This document shows, piece after piece, positions 17,943 to 26,024 of a stretch of DNA of 64,000 nucleotides. Source of the stretch: Altererythrobacter sp. XM-24bin4 (GTDB lineage Bacteria > Pseudomonadota > Alphaproteobacteria > Sphingomonadales > Sphingomonadaceae). Each line of letters starts with the position of its first letter. The first letter of the stretch is position 1. A program made the position numbers and the translations under genes. The stretch covers positions 525,183 through 589,182 of the forward strand of contig QCWG01000001.1 in the NCBI GenBank assembly GCA_003149575.1. The letters are read 5' to 3'. The notes beneath the pieces were generated by a model. The model had not been told where the DNA came from and made no database searches. It saw only the letters and a list, made by a program, of their open reading frames with translations.

Positions 17943-18530
17943 TTACCTTTGGCGCTTGTATGAGGCCCAGGTAAGCCCAATCTTAATGATATAAATCACA
18001 ACCCAAGCCCCTAAAGTGTCGCCAACAATGGTGGCAAATAGGCTGGGAGCAAGATCTTGATTGGCGCCAGAGATTAAAAGCGCACTTCTTATGGCAAGCG
18101 CGTTAAAGAAGGCGGCGGCTAGAGAAAGCATCAAAAGGCGCGATCCGTTCAAATTTGCTAAATCACCGCTTAGCGAAACCGCGCGAGCCATAATAGAGAC
18201 CCCCACCGGCGCGGCAATAGCTGTGAATGAAGCGAGCAGAAAGTGATCGATCCAGCCTAAATCGAATGGATTAATCACTATTTGCGCTAAAAAAATGAAG
18301 GGCACAGACCAAAAGCCCAATACCAAGAAGGCAGCCAGTCTTACGAACGCAGGAGGGTAAAAGAACCAGGTATTCCCACTAATCGCGAACTCGTAACTAT
18401 CGATCGTCTTTAGCGAAACGACCATGGCTAGGTGCATCAGAAAAAACGCGAAACCGAATGAGACTATTTGCTTGTAGCTCAGGGGGTGATGGTCATTGGG
18501 AACCCAAAAAAAGCGCTTAACAAAATGCAA
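17943..18530 (-). CDS. Predicted integral membrane protein, MASE1-like
   Basis: Unrecognised 195-residue membrane protein with about five predicted helices and a basic C-terminus (ASYKRQR). The segment WFFYPPAFVRLAAFLVLGFW resembles the entry helix of MASE1-type sensory membrane domains, where PPAG-R-L-A is usual. No kinase, cyclase or other output domain is attached. It lies downstream of a MarR-like regulator on the same strand at the left end of the EPS locus. A sensing role is a guess. Composition is AT-richer than the core genes. Confidence 0.6.
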   Translation of the reverse strand: MHFVKRFFWVPNDHHPLSYKQIVSFGFAFFLMHLAMVVSLKTIDSYEFAISGNTWFFYPPAFVRLAAFLVLGFWSVPFIFLAQIVINPFDLGWIDHFLLASFTAIAAPVGVSIMARAVSLSGDLANLNGSRLLMLSLAAAFFNALAIRSALLISGANQDLAPSLFATIVGDTLGAWVVIYIIKIGLTWASYKRQR

Positions 18531-18600
18531 ATTAGATCCTCTTCAATCACTAATGATCTGAGTAATCTACTTTGCCTATAGAGCCAAGTTCAATGAACGG

Positions 18601-18903
18601 TCATGGACTACCCAAGGCCCTGAAGACAGATTCTGCACTCGGAGTAAAGGAAAAGAATCGCTTGCGACCGTCGTTTGGATCACTCGAAATGGAGACTAGC
18701 CCTTTTTCCTTAAGGCTCGCTAGGATGCGATACGAAGTGGACCCAGACTTGTCTTCGAGCAAGTCGTAAACATGCGAGACAGTCAAAGTCTCTTCGCTAT
18801 CCTCCAGCGCTTTTAGTTCAAAAAGCAGACGCTCCTCATCTCCGGTCAAAGTTCCTAAAGGCGGCAGGCGGCGTAACGCCACAAGTAAATTAACCAAATT
18901 CAT
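18601..18903 (-). CDS. Winged-helix MarR-like transcriptional regulator
   Basis: Single-domain DNA-binding protein of 100 residues. The helix-turn-helix is around residues 40-68 (VSHVYDLLEDKSGSTSYRILASLKEKG, described in parts), followed by the wing (SSDPNDGRKRFFSFT) typical of MarR-type folds. It lacks the long flanking dimer helices of full MarR proteins. It lies within the left arm of the EPS locus, downstream of the TPR-like EPS gene, and is distinct from the EPS-associated MarR regulator at 28.5 kb. Its targets are unknown. Confidence 0.7.
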   Translation of the reverse strand: MNLVNLLVALRRLPPLGTLTGDEERLLFELKALEDSEETLTVSHVYDLLEDKSGSTSYRILASLKEKGLVSISSDPNDGRKRFFSFTPSAESVFRALGSP

Positions 18904-18936
18904 AAAAACGCTCGCGGGACAAATCTTTGTGGAAGG

Positions 18937-20136
18937 CTAGCTTGCGAAGCTGATCTCGTCAAATTTGGCGTAAACATTCTGCTGCCCATCTGCGCCATTT
19001 CCCTCCAGGCTTATAGCTAGAATGCTACAATCTTCCGGTATGTTTAAGGATGACCGGTAAGTCGTCATCCGCGCAGCGGACGGCAGTGTTTGCTCCCACA
19101 CCCTGCTTGATGCGGTGGTGGTTACACAATCCCCGCGCCAAGCAAGGCGTGCGCCGCTTGCGCCATCAAAATTCACCCGCTGCGTCAATGTATAGGTTTG
19201 ACCGCCCTTCACTGGAATGTGCCGCCGTACGACTGTCCCGCGCGCCAGTGGACGAATTGTGACCTGTACGCCGCCGTTCATGTCGAGTGAGGCTTGTATG
19301 CCATTATCCTCAAACAACTCCCAGGCAAGAAGACCAAGCCGCTTGTCTAAGGTGGTCTTATTCGGCGCGCTTTCAGAAAAGGCGCCTGCGTCAAAGTCAG
19401 CCCACACTGCCTCGGCATAATCCATAGCCCCCTCCCAGTCTCCATCCTGAGCAGCACGGTATATGATGCGGGCAATGCTTTTTTCATATTCTTCGCCAGA
19501 CAGCGCAACTGCGATTGGAGCCGTGAGGTCAATGACATCCTCCAGGGCCGCTTCGCGCGAGGCTAGATTGAGAAAGCCTGGCATCCAGCGCGCCTGGCGA
19601 TTGACGTAACCCACCATGGCGTCTCGGACATCTTGATATTGTAAAGCATCAACCATTACCGGCTGTAGTACGGGGCCAAGCTCAGGCGTGACCGACATGG
19701 CTGCATCATAGTGACGAAGAATGGCTTCGAAATCATTGTCAGCCGCCGCGCGCTCTAGCAGCCAAACTTGAGCCGTTGTGTCGCGCCGCGACACCTTGCT
19801 AGCGAGCGACATCGCTGCAAATGCCTTCTGCGCATCACCCGCCGAACTCTCATTCATGCCGATGATCCTCAAGGAGGAGCGGCTTAAAGGGTTGCCGATC
19901 AGGCTTTGTATTGCGCGGCTCGTATCCGCTGCGTCAGAGACATACTCTTCAGCTTCCCGACTTTTATTTTTTACAACTTTTGCAAGAGCGATGGCGTCAT
20001 CTGGATCGCGCTGAAGAGCTAACTCTGGATCAGACACCCTCAGGTTGGCTGAGAGTGCAAACTGGTAGGATTGCCACGCAGCAAAAAGCGAAATCAGCCC
20101 AAGTAGCTGAATTTTTGCTAGGCGAGACAGCCCCAT
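18937..20136 (-). CDS. EPS-locus protein with TPR-like helices and C-terminal beta domain
   Basis: Unrecognised 399-residue envelope protein. One membrane helix near residues 5-28 anchors it (IQLLGLISLFAAWQSYQFAL). The periplasmic part has repeating helices of tetratricopeptide character to about residue 265 (ALQRDPDDAIALAKVV, AQVWLLERAAADNDF). A C-terminal beta-rich region follows (VQVTIRPLARGTVVRRHI, SILAISLEGNG), similar in layout to a carbohydrate-binding module. Proteins of this build are common beside wzc in sphingomonad EPS loci. A GTG at 20142 overlaps the wzc stop by one base; the ATG at 20136 is preferred. It may help polymer export or chain-length control (inference). Confidence 0.65.
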   Translation of the reverse strand: MGLSRLAKIQLLGLISLFAAWQSYQFALSANLRVSDPELALQRDPDDAIALAKVVKNKSREAEEYVSDAADTSRAIQSLIGNPLSRSSLRIIGMNESSAGDAQKAFAAMSLASKVSRRDTTAQVWLLERAAADNDFEAILRHYDAAMSVTPELGPVLQPVMVDALQYQDVRDAMVGYVNRQARWMPGFLNLASREAALEDVIDLTAPIAVALSGEEYEKSIARIIYRAAQDGDWEGAMDYAEAVWADFDAGAFSESAPNKTTLDKRLGLLAWELFEDNGIQASLDMNGGVQVTIRPLARGTVVRRHIPVKGGQTYTLTQRVNFDGASGARLAWRGDCVTTTASSRVWEQTLPSAARMTTYRSSLNIPEDCSILAISLEGNGADGQQNVYAKFDEISFAS

Positions 20137-20141
20137 CAGCA

Positions 20142-22376
20142 CTATCCGCGCGCCTCTGCGTGCTCTTCACCGTAGCGCTTGCCATAGCCATAGCCATAGC
20201 CGTAGCCGTAGCCGTAGCCGTAGCCACTCGATCCACTGCCTACCTTGCTGAGGACAACGCCAAAGATATGTGCGTTGACCATTTTAATCCGCTTGACCGA
20301 AGCCCTGATGCCACGGACAGCAGCGCCCGCAGACTGGACGACATATACAACGCCCTCTACCGCGCTTGCGATGAGGGGAGCATCCGTCATGCCAAGAACG
20401 GGCGGACTATCGATTACGATATGATCAAACTGCGCGAGGCCTTCTGTAACAAATTGCGCTAGCCTGTCGCCGCTTAGTAATTCAGCTGCGCTTGGCGGCA
20501 CGGGTCCCGCTGCGATGATAGATAGGTTAGGGCTGCTAGTTTCCTGCACCAGCGTCGACCAGTCCCCATCTCCTGCCAGATAATTGCTGAAGCCCTTCTC
20601 ATTTGTCTTCTCAAAAAAGGCGTGAATGGACGGGGACCTCAAATCTGCATCTACCAGCAAAACCCGCTTGCCGGTGCGCCCCAGGACAGTCGCCAGGGCC
20701 ATCGCGCTTGATGACTTGCCCTCACCCGGCCTCGTACTTGTCACCGCCAGCGATTTGGGGAAGCCGTGATTGGTTGAGAAAGCTAGGCTCGACCTAATTG
20801 AGAAATAGGCATCGTAGTAATTGGACTTGATGTCCTGCAGCTCCTCAAAGACGTCATCTTGTTCCACCTGGGGCGTGATACCAAGTAGCGGCAATTTAAG
20901 CAGGGCCTCAACTTGCCCCGGCTCTCGCACGCCTTCGTCAATCTGCTCCAGCGCGAAGGCTGTCGCGCCTGCAAGGCCAAAGCCAAGCAGTAAAGATATG
21001 GCGAGATTGATAATGAGGACAGGCGACGATGGCTTGTCAGGTGCAATTGCGGGCTCGACGACCGCGATATTATTAATACCAACCGTCCCCGCAACACCGA
21101 TTTCCTTATAGCGCTGCAGCAGCGCGTCATAGAGCTCGCGGTTCGTATCCGCCTCACGCTGGAAGTTGGCGTACTGAATATTCGCTCTGTTTTGCGTATC
21201 TAGCTCTTGTTTTAGACCCGCGACTTCAGCCTTGAGTTTTTGCTCGCGCTCCAAGGCCTCTCGATACTGCTGCGTACGCGTTGAAGAAATGCGCGCCGTC
21301 TCTTCGGCAATCGCGCTATCGATTGCATCGACTTGCTCTTTGAGTTCGATGACTGCCGGAAATTCAGGTGCGAACTGGACGGAGAGACGCGCATATTCTG
21401 CCGCAGCCTGCGTGCGCTGCTGCTTGAGATTGGAGAGCGTCTGGCTGCCCACCGCCTCCGCAGTATTTTCGCCTGTAGAGTTAAGGCGAGACTGCGCCGC
21501 AATTCTTGCCGTTGTCGCCTCGTTAAGCTCGCGAGCCAACTGCTCAAGGCTCGCGCCTGTCAAAGTGCGATTGGCTATTGCTCTGCCATTAGGGTCGCGG
21601 ATTTGGTCAAGCGTGACAATGCCTGTCTGAGACCCGTAGACAACCACTTGCTTCTCTGAATCTTCCAGGCGCTCCTTAAGCGTTGCTAGCCGTTCTTCAA
21701 GAAAATCGCGCGCGTCAGCTGTTGAGGCAAACTCTCTTTCCATGCTGAGATCAACAAAGGCCGAGGCCCATTTATTGGCTATCCGCGAGGATAGCTCAGG
21801 ATCGCGGCTTGTGTAATTGATATCAACGAGCTTCGACATTCTAATGGGCGCGATCTCGATATTGTCGCGCAGGACTTCGACGACTAAGCGCCGGCGCTCC
21901 TCGTCCATTTGCGCTGCGCTTTTGCCTTCGTCTTCCTCTTCGAGAATGTCGGGATTAATGCCGTGCGCCTCAAGAAAGGCTGCATTGTCATATAAATTTA
22001 GCTCTGATGCGACGCGCTCGGCGAGCGGCCTTGCTTCTAGGAGCTCATATTGCGTCGCATAAAACTCCATGTCCTGGCCCGGCAATTCTGCCTCGAGCCC
22101 ATCGACATTGGTGATCTGTTTTTGCTGCCTGTCTATCTGAAGCTGCGTTGAAGCAGTATAAAGTGGGGCCATCAGCAAGGTGACAGTCACGCCGAGAATG
22201 ACGCAAGCCGCAACGATACCAGCCATCAGCCAGCGCCACCGCACAACCGTGTGCCAATACTGTATTAGTATCGGCGGAAGCTGGAAGCCCTCGTCTTCGT
22301 CATGCCCCTGCAAATCACTCCCGCGCGGGTCGCGGTAGCCGTCGCTTTCAAATTCATTCATTACCTGAGAAGCCAT
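20142..22376 (-). CDS. wzc: Polysaccharide co-polymerase/BY-kinase (Wzc type)
   Basis: Inner-membrane chain-length regulator fused to a tyrosine autokinase, 744 residues. The Wzz domain is bounded by membrane helices near residues 48-75 (WRWLMAGIVAACVILGV) and 445-470 (INLAISLLLGFGLAGA), with a long periplasmic coiled coil between. The cytoplasmic kinase has Walker A in STRPGEGKSSSA (about 547), Walker A-prime in VLLVDADLRSP and Walker B in HIVIDSPPVLG (about 652). The autophosphorylated tyrosine tail is seven Gly-Tyr pairs followed by GKRYG. It works with the Wza-type protein encoded next to it, in a run of minus-strand EPS genes. Confidence 0.95.
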   Translation of the reverse strand: MASQVMNEFESDGYRDPRGSDLQGHDEDEGFQLPPILIQYWHTVVRWRWLMAGIVAACVILGVTVTLLMAPLYTASTQLQIDRQQKQITNVDGLEAELPGQDMEFYATQYELLEARPLAERVASELNLYDNAAFLEAHGINPDILEEEDEGKSAAQMDEERRRLVVEVLRDNIEIAPIRMSKLVDINYTSRDPELSSRIANKWASAFVDLSMEREFASTADARDFLEERLATLKERLEDSEKQVVVYGSQTGIVTLDQIRDPNGRAIANRTLTGASLEQLARELNEATTARIAAQSRLNSTGENTAEAVGSQTLSNLKQQRTQAAAEYARLSVQFAPEFPAVIELKEQVDAIDSAIAEETARISSTRTQQYREALEREQKLKAEVAGLKQELDTQNRANIQYANFQREADTNRELYDALLQRYKEIGVAGTVGINNIAVVEPAIAPDKPSSPVLIINLAISLLLGFGLAGATAFALEQIDEGVREPGQVEALLKLPLLGITPQVEQDDVFEELQDIKSNYYDAYFSIRSSLAFSTNHGFPKSLAVTSTRPGEGKSSSAMALATVLGRTGKRVLLVDADLRSPSIHAFFEKTNEKGFSNYLAGDGDWSTLVQETSSPNLSIIAAGPVPPSAAELLSGDRLAQFVTEGLAQFDHIVIDSPPVLGMTDAPLIASAVEGVVYVVQSAGAAVRGIRASVKRIKMVNAHIFGVVLSKVGSGSSGYGYGYGYGYGYGYGKRYGEEHAEARG
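20181..20225. repeat. Seven and a half 6-bp units coding the Gly-Tyr tail of Wzc
   Basis: Read on the plus strand, three GCCATA units are followed by four GCCGTA units and a final GCC. On the coding strand this gives alternating Gly and Tyr codons. Because the unit is six bases, slippage would change the number of tyrosines without a frameshift. Confidence 0.9.
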
Positions 22377-22388
22377 GTCTTTTGCCGC

Positions 22389-23120
22389 CTAACGGTTGCT
22401 GTCGAGGAGCAGAACGGCCGGCGCCAGGAGCGGCGTCGCTGCCAGGAAGTCACGGAAAATCCGCCTGCTGTTTGAATCGCCTACAATAACGATGTCACTC
22501 GCGAAAATTTCCGGGTCGCCATACTGGCCCTTCTCAATCGCGCGCACGTCGTAAAGTGCGGCATAGTCCTGGTCGCCCACTGTGCGTAAGACCACGACCT
22601 CACCCTTCTTGGAAAATTCTGTCCAGCCTTCCGCGGACGCAATCGCTGTCATAAGCGTCATCCGGCCAACGATTGGATAGACGCCCGCCTTCTTAACTTC
22701 CCCGCTGATGGTGACGGTCTGACTGAAAATCTCTTTCAGATTGACGGTTATTTGCGGGTCTTTGATGAACCGTCCGCGGAAGCGGTCAGCCATCATCTCG
22801 CCCACTTCGCCTGGCGTTTTGCCTGCCACCTCGAGTGTGCCAATAAGGGGGAAGGTAAGCCGCCCGCTTGCGTCAACCTGTATTTCCTTTTTGGAAAGTT
22901 CCTCGCTGCCAAAGACGTCGATATTAAGAATGTCAAAGGGTCCCACTCTATAGGCCCTCTCATTGGCAGAAAGATCCGCCACTGTGGGCTCAGGCAAGGC
23001 ATTGCCTTCAACCACTTCCAGTCCCGGCGCGCCACCAATATCCGTAGACGTCGACGCGCAGCCGCTAAGGGCAATAGCAAGCGGCGCCAGCGCAAATTTG
23101 AGGAAAATAGTCAGCTTCAT
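22389..23120 (-). CDS. Polysaccharide export outer-membrane lipoprotein (Wza type)
   Basis: Outer-membrane export channel component of 243 residues. It has a lipoprotein signal (LAPLAIALSGCAS, lipidated Cys21). A PES/SLBB region follows (YRVGPFDILNIDVFG, VDASGRLTFPLIG, ADRFRGRFIKDPQITVNL), then a second SLBB-type segment (VTISGEVKKAGVYPIVG). The ATG at 23120 overlaps the stop of the upstream O-antigen-ligase-like gene by four bases (ATGA). A longer open frame to 23273 lies inside that gene and is not used. It ends 12 bases before wzc, and the two should form one trans-envelope export machine. Confidence 0.92.
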   Translation of the reverse strand: MKLTIFLKFALAPLAIALSGCASTSTDIGGAPGLEVVEGNALPEPTVADLSANERAYRVGPFDILNIDVFGSEELSKKEIQVDASGRLTFPLIGTLEVAGKTPGEVGEMMADRFRGRFIKDPQITVNLKEIFSQTVTISGEVKKAGVYPIVGRMTLMTAIASAEGWTEFSKKGEVVVLRTVGDQDYAALYDVRAIEKGQYGDPEIFASDIVIVGDSNSRRIFRDFLAATPLLAPAVLLLDSNR

Positions 23121-24511
23121 GAAGCTTCTGGCTTTCTTTTGTGAGTGTTGTCCGTTTCCGAGCTCCAAGCCCATACCGCAGCAATGGCGAATAGGGCTGA
23201 AAGGATTGGGGTGCGCAAGGGATAGTCGCTGAGACTGGCAAAGGCCAGCACAAGAATGACGATGATGCCGCACTTGCGCAAATGGCCTGCGACGCCGCGT
23301 GCCGCAAGGGCAGACTTGGCGCCAAGCGCGAACATAATGAGCGCAGCCAACGCCAGCACAGCGCCCGGTATGCCTGACGTCAGCGCAATATCTATCCAGT
23401 CATTATGCGCCTGATTGAAATAGCCTGGGATAAGAAGTGTGGGCGGCTCGTGTATTTGATAGATTGGCACAAAAGAGCCTATCCCCGAACCCCAGGGCAT
23501 ATATTGAGGGATAAATTCAAGCATACTCTCCCACACCGGCATGCGCAGCTCATTTTCGGTGCCCGCAGCCATCCTGTCTAAAGCCTTGTCGCGTGCCAAA
23601 AAGACCGATCCTGCCGCCATGCCAGCTGCAATAAGCGCGCCTGCGCCCGCCTGCATTGCGCCGCTAAGCGCAAAACCCTTGCCGCCTGCATCCCTCGAGA
23701 AACGCATAAAGATAAGGCAAGAGAACCCTATAAGGCCAACGACAAGGCCCATCCTTGAGCCTGTCACCATAATGAGCGGAACGAGCGCTATCATTCCTGT
23801 GGCCGCGACTAGGCGGACAGGCCTTGTATGCTTGGTATAAGCGCTGGCGCACAGCGCGAGAGCTGCGATCATAGGGAACATTGCCCCTAGCATCGCTGCC
23901 TGATGATTGCGATTGGCAAATAGCCCCGCCGAGACTGATGACACTCTATAAAAGCGCACATCTGTGCCTGCCGCCTGCAATACCCCAACCATACCGCTGA
24001 CAAGGCAAAGCAAAATAACGAGCGCGAGAAGTCGCACCCGATCCTTCTCATTAAGCTGCGCGGCAAGAAGCAGTGCAGCTAATGGGACGCTCATCGCGTA
24101 AAGCGCATTCCATGTCCCCTCAGGAAACATGCTTAAGGGACGCCACTGGCCTTCAAGCCCCGCAACCTGATCTATCTCGGCGATAATCTCGCGGCCAGGA
24201 AGCGACTGCCAAACCCCAGGAGGCAGGGGCATAAGGTGAAGCGCTGTAAGTGCCAGCGAGGCGAGCGCTAAAAGCAGAAGGGGGCGATAGGCGCGCCAAT
24301 GCTCTGAGGTAAAGTTTATTAGCGCAAAGCCCGCCGCCAGAATTGCGGCGGGGCGCAAAAGCATAATGTGCGGCGTGTCATAGCGAGACGTTCCGCCCGT
24401 AGCGAAAATGAGCACTAAGAGTACCGTGAGCACGCCAAGGGGGATGCTCCAATCTCTCAGATTGAGAAGCGAATAGGTGCGCCTGACACTACGAGATCCT
24501 GAGTTCGACAC
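23117..24511 (-). CDS. O-antigen ligase/polymerase family membrane protein
   Basis: Integral membrane protein of 464 residues with about ten helices and the large periplasmic loop of the Wzy/WaaL (O-antigen ligase) superfamily. The loop carries PVWESMLEFIPQYMPWGSGIGSF and the conserved H in YFNQAHNDWIDIAL near residue 370. It is coupled to the Wza-type gene by a four-base overlap. In sphingomonad EPS loci this family often serves as polymerase or ligase for the exported repeat units. A second candidate polymerase of a different family lies at 37765-38922, so which one polymerises is open. Confidence 0.85.
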   Translation of the reverse strand: MSNSGSRSVRRTYSLLNLRDWSIPLGVLTVLLVLIFATGGTSRYDTPHIMLLRPAAILAAGFALINFTSEHWRAYRPLLLLALASLALTALHLMPLPPGVWQSLPGREIIAEIDQVAGLEGQWRPLSMFPEGTWNALYAMSVPLAALLLAAQLNEKDRVRLLALVILLCLVSGMVGVLQAAGTDVRFYRVSSVSAGLFANRNHQAAMLGAMFPMIAALALCASAYTKHTRPVRLVAATGMIALVPLIMVTGSRMGLVVGLIGFSCLIFMRFSRDAGGKGFALSGAMQAGAGALIAAGMAAGSVFLARDKALDRMAAGTENELRMPVWESMLEFIPQYMPWGSGIGSFVPIYQIHEPPTLLIPGYFNQAHNDWIDIALTSGIPGAVLALAALIMFALGAKSALAARGVAGHLRKCGIIVILVLAFASLSDYPLRTPILSALFAIAAVWAWSSETDNTHKRKPEAS

Positions 24512-24707
24512 TTAAAATTTAGTCGCCCAATATATCAGCCCATAAATCATCTGAAAAACGCATTTCTAAGGGCATGTATCCCCTCTGCATGCTCGAGATT
24601 TTTTGGCAGCCGCGCCGGCGAAGGTCAACCTGCTCTGACGCGAATTTCTATCAGAGCTCCTCACCTTTAAGGCGTCGGTTCGAAGACTGGCTTCGAGGCG
24701 CGGGTTC
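24512..24707. promoter_or_regulatory. Upstream region of the O-antigen-ligase-type gene
   Basis: No gene is visible here. Read on the minus strand, a TATATT box lies about 20 bases before the ligase start, with a T-rich stretch (TTTTTC) about 17 bases further upstream. This is a possible promoter for the ligase-wza-wzc transcript. A six-base inverted repeat (TCGAAG and CTTCGA around ACTGG) lies at 24680-24696. Confidence 0.35.
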
Positions 24708-24748
24708 AAAGAAAAGGGGCGACGCCTCGCAAGGCCCGCCCCTCTTTC
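24708..24748 (-). terminator. Rho-independent terminator after the 69-residue secreted protein
   Basis: On the minus strand, AGGGGCG pairs with CGCCCCT and an inner stem GCCT-TGCG-AGGC closes the loop. TTTTCTTT follows. It lies just beyond the stop of the small protein gene at 24766. Confidence 0.75.
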
Positions 24749-24765
24749 TGCAAAGTCTGTAAGGC

Positions 24766-24975
24766 TTACGGACTTACTGGCTCATCATCATCTGTTACGG
24801 CAATGATGATGCCTGCAACAGCGGCTGCTCCCACGAGAATAAGGACCGTGGAGATGCCAGCCAGTTCGTTTTCATCTTCTGCAGGTGCTATCGTCCGAGC
24901 AGTAGAGATTTCTGCCATCGCTGGCGTAATAGCGAGCGAAAGAACCGCCGCTGCTGCAAAAAATTTCTTTACCAT
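24766..24975 (-). CDS. Small secreted protein with membrane segment and DDDEPVSP tail
   Basis: Exported 69-residue protein. A signal peptide (FFAAAAVLSLAITPAMA) is followed by a short acidic stretch (APAEDENELAG), one membrane helix (VLILVGAAAVAGIIIAV), and the tail TDDDEPVSP. The ATG at 24975 is preceded by GAGGG at good distance; an upstream in-frame ATG at 24990 overlaps that site. It resembles the neighbouring 83-residue protein in layout and in the final PVS, so the two are probably paralogues. Such short D-tailed proteins are familiar next to EPS genes in Sphingomonadales, but no function is known. Each gene has its own terminator. Confidence 0.75.
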   Translation of the reverse strand: MVKKFFAAAAVLSLAITPAMAEISTARTIAPAEDENELAGISTVLILVGAAAVAGIIIAVTDDDEPVSP

Positions 24976-25152
24976 TTTCAAATCCCTCAAAAAGCGACTC
25001 GTTTCACAAATGAAACAGTACAGCCCTTTTGCTGCAATGCAAGCACATTCGGGGGCGGCACCCCCGTTAATGGCTTGCTGGCCGCAAAAAGTTTTACATC
25101 GTCAGTTGTCATAGACTTAGGTTATGACGATTTAATTAATAAACCGCTCAAT

Positions 25153-25186
25153 CAGGCTAAAAAGGGGGCAGGCTAAAAAAGGGGGG
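25153..25186. repeat. Tandem direct repeat beside a terminator
   Basis: CAGGCTAAAAAGGGGG (25153-25168) is followed directly by a near copy with one extra A and one extra G (25169-25186). The second copy is the T-run side of the terminator read on the minus strand, so the terminator 3-prime arm has been duplicated. Confidence 0.7.
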
Positions 25187-25210
25187 CAGCCTTTAAGCCG
25201 GCCAGCCCCC
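25175..25210 (-). terminator. Rho-independent terminator after the 83-residue secreted protein
   Basis: On the minus strand, GGGGGC pairs with GCCCCC, and an inner GCC-GGC continues the stem past a small bulge. TTTTTT follows. It starts about 27 bases past the stop of the small protein gene at 25237. Confidence 0.75.
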
Positions 25211-25236
25211 TTGTTTTGCGATCAAGACCAAGAGCC

Positions 25237-25488
25237 TTAAGAGCTTACGGGGTCGTCATCGTCATCATAATCGTCGTCATCATCGTCATCGTCGCCATCA
25301 AGGGCGATAAAGATGGTGGCTGCTAGACCCACAGCGCCTGCAATGGGAAGCAGCAGGTCACGAAATCCGCTTTCGCCCTCCTCTTGCACAGCTGCCTCGG
25401 GTGCAGCTGGCTCATTAGCCACCTGCGCTAGAACCGGGCCCACCGCTAAAGAGAGGACTGCCGCTGTCGCAAAAAGGCGTGATATCAT
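25237..25488 (-). CDS. Small secreted protein with poly-Asp tail ending PVSS
   Basis: Exported 83-residue protein. It has a signal peptide (FATAAVLSLAVGPVLAQ), a Pro/Glu-rich linker (PAAPEAAVQEEGES) and one membrane helix (LLPIAGAVGLAATIFIAL). The tail has 14 aspartates interrupted by one tyrosine and ends in DPVSS. The poly-Asp part is coded by a run of GAC/GAT triplets that could change length by slippage. GGAG lies about ten bases before the ATG. It is a paralogue of the 69-residue protein 260 bases away. The acidic tail might bind cations or the polymer; this is a guess. Confidence 0.75.
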   Translation of the reverse strand: MISRLFATAAVLSLAVGPVLAQVANEPAAPEAAVQEEGESGFRDLLLPIAGAVGLAATIFIALDGDDDDDDDDYDDDDDPVSS

Positions 25489-25741
25489 TAGGTAAACTCC
25501 AAAAATCTCGAAAAAAGAATGCGCTAGCTAAGTGCGTAAGCGCAATCAGTCAAGGACCACCCAAGCTCCCCCTCATATTAGCTGCGGCTTGAGGGCGAGG
25601 TTGTTTTTGCGCGAGCCGCTAGCAGGCACTCGTGCAAAAAATGTGCGCATGGGGTCTGGACCTGTGCCTCTTCCACTTCTAACTGCAGCCAAGCAAAAAT
25701 GATCACCAACGCCCTATTTGAAGACATAGCTAACTGACGCG

Positions 25742-25921
25742 ATGATAAACTTTCTTGTCAAAATTTGGGGCCTGATAGCGCTCTGCCCGAGGGGTATACA
25801 CAAGCGCAGCGGCTCAAAAATTAGGAAGCATAAAGACACCTACACGTCTGCTTGCCGCTCCTGCGGCAGGCCCATGATCCGTGTCGCTAAACGCCGCTGG
25901 AAACTGATCGACGAGGCCTAA
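25742..25921 (+). CDS. Small C-H...CxxCG protein (zinc-finger-like), copy 2
   Basis: Translation from the ATG at 25742 gives a 59-residue basic protein. It has a hydrophobic start (FLVKIWGLIALCP), then CPRGIHKRSG, IRKHKDTYTS, CRSCGRPMIRV and RRWKLIDEA. The C-x4-H-x17-C-x2-C-G spacing is identical to the product at 17690-17896, and the flanking K-H and the W near the end also match. It lies on the plus strand in a 536-base gap between minus-strand EPS genes. No strong ribosome site is visible. The shared pattern is the reason to call it real; the function is unknown. Confidence 0.5.
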   Translation: MINFLVKIWGLIALCPRGIHKRSGSKIRKHKDTYTSACRSCGRPMIRVAKRRWKLIDEA

Positions 25922-26024
25922 GTCGCGAGCGCCTTGAGAGCCAGGCGATTGCAGTGACTGCGCCTTGGCAAAAATTTGGCTTTCGTAAAATTAAAGGCTG
26001 CGCAGGGCCAGATTTAATGGCGCC

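Noticed and set aside
24680-24696. Inverted repeat TCGAAG / CTTCGA resembling part of a tRNA arm
   Set aside because: No other tRNA arms could be folded around it.
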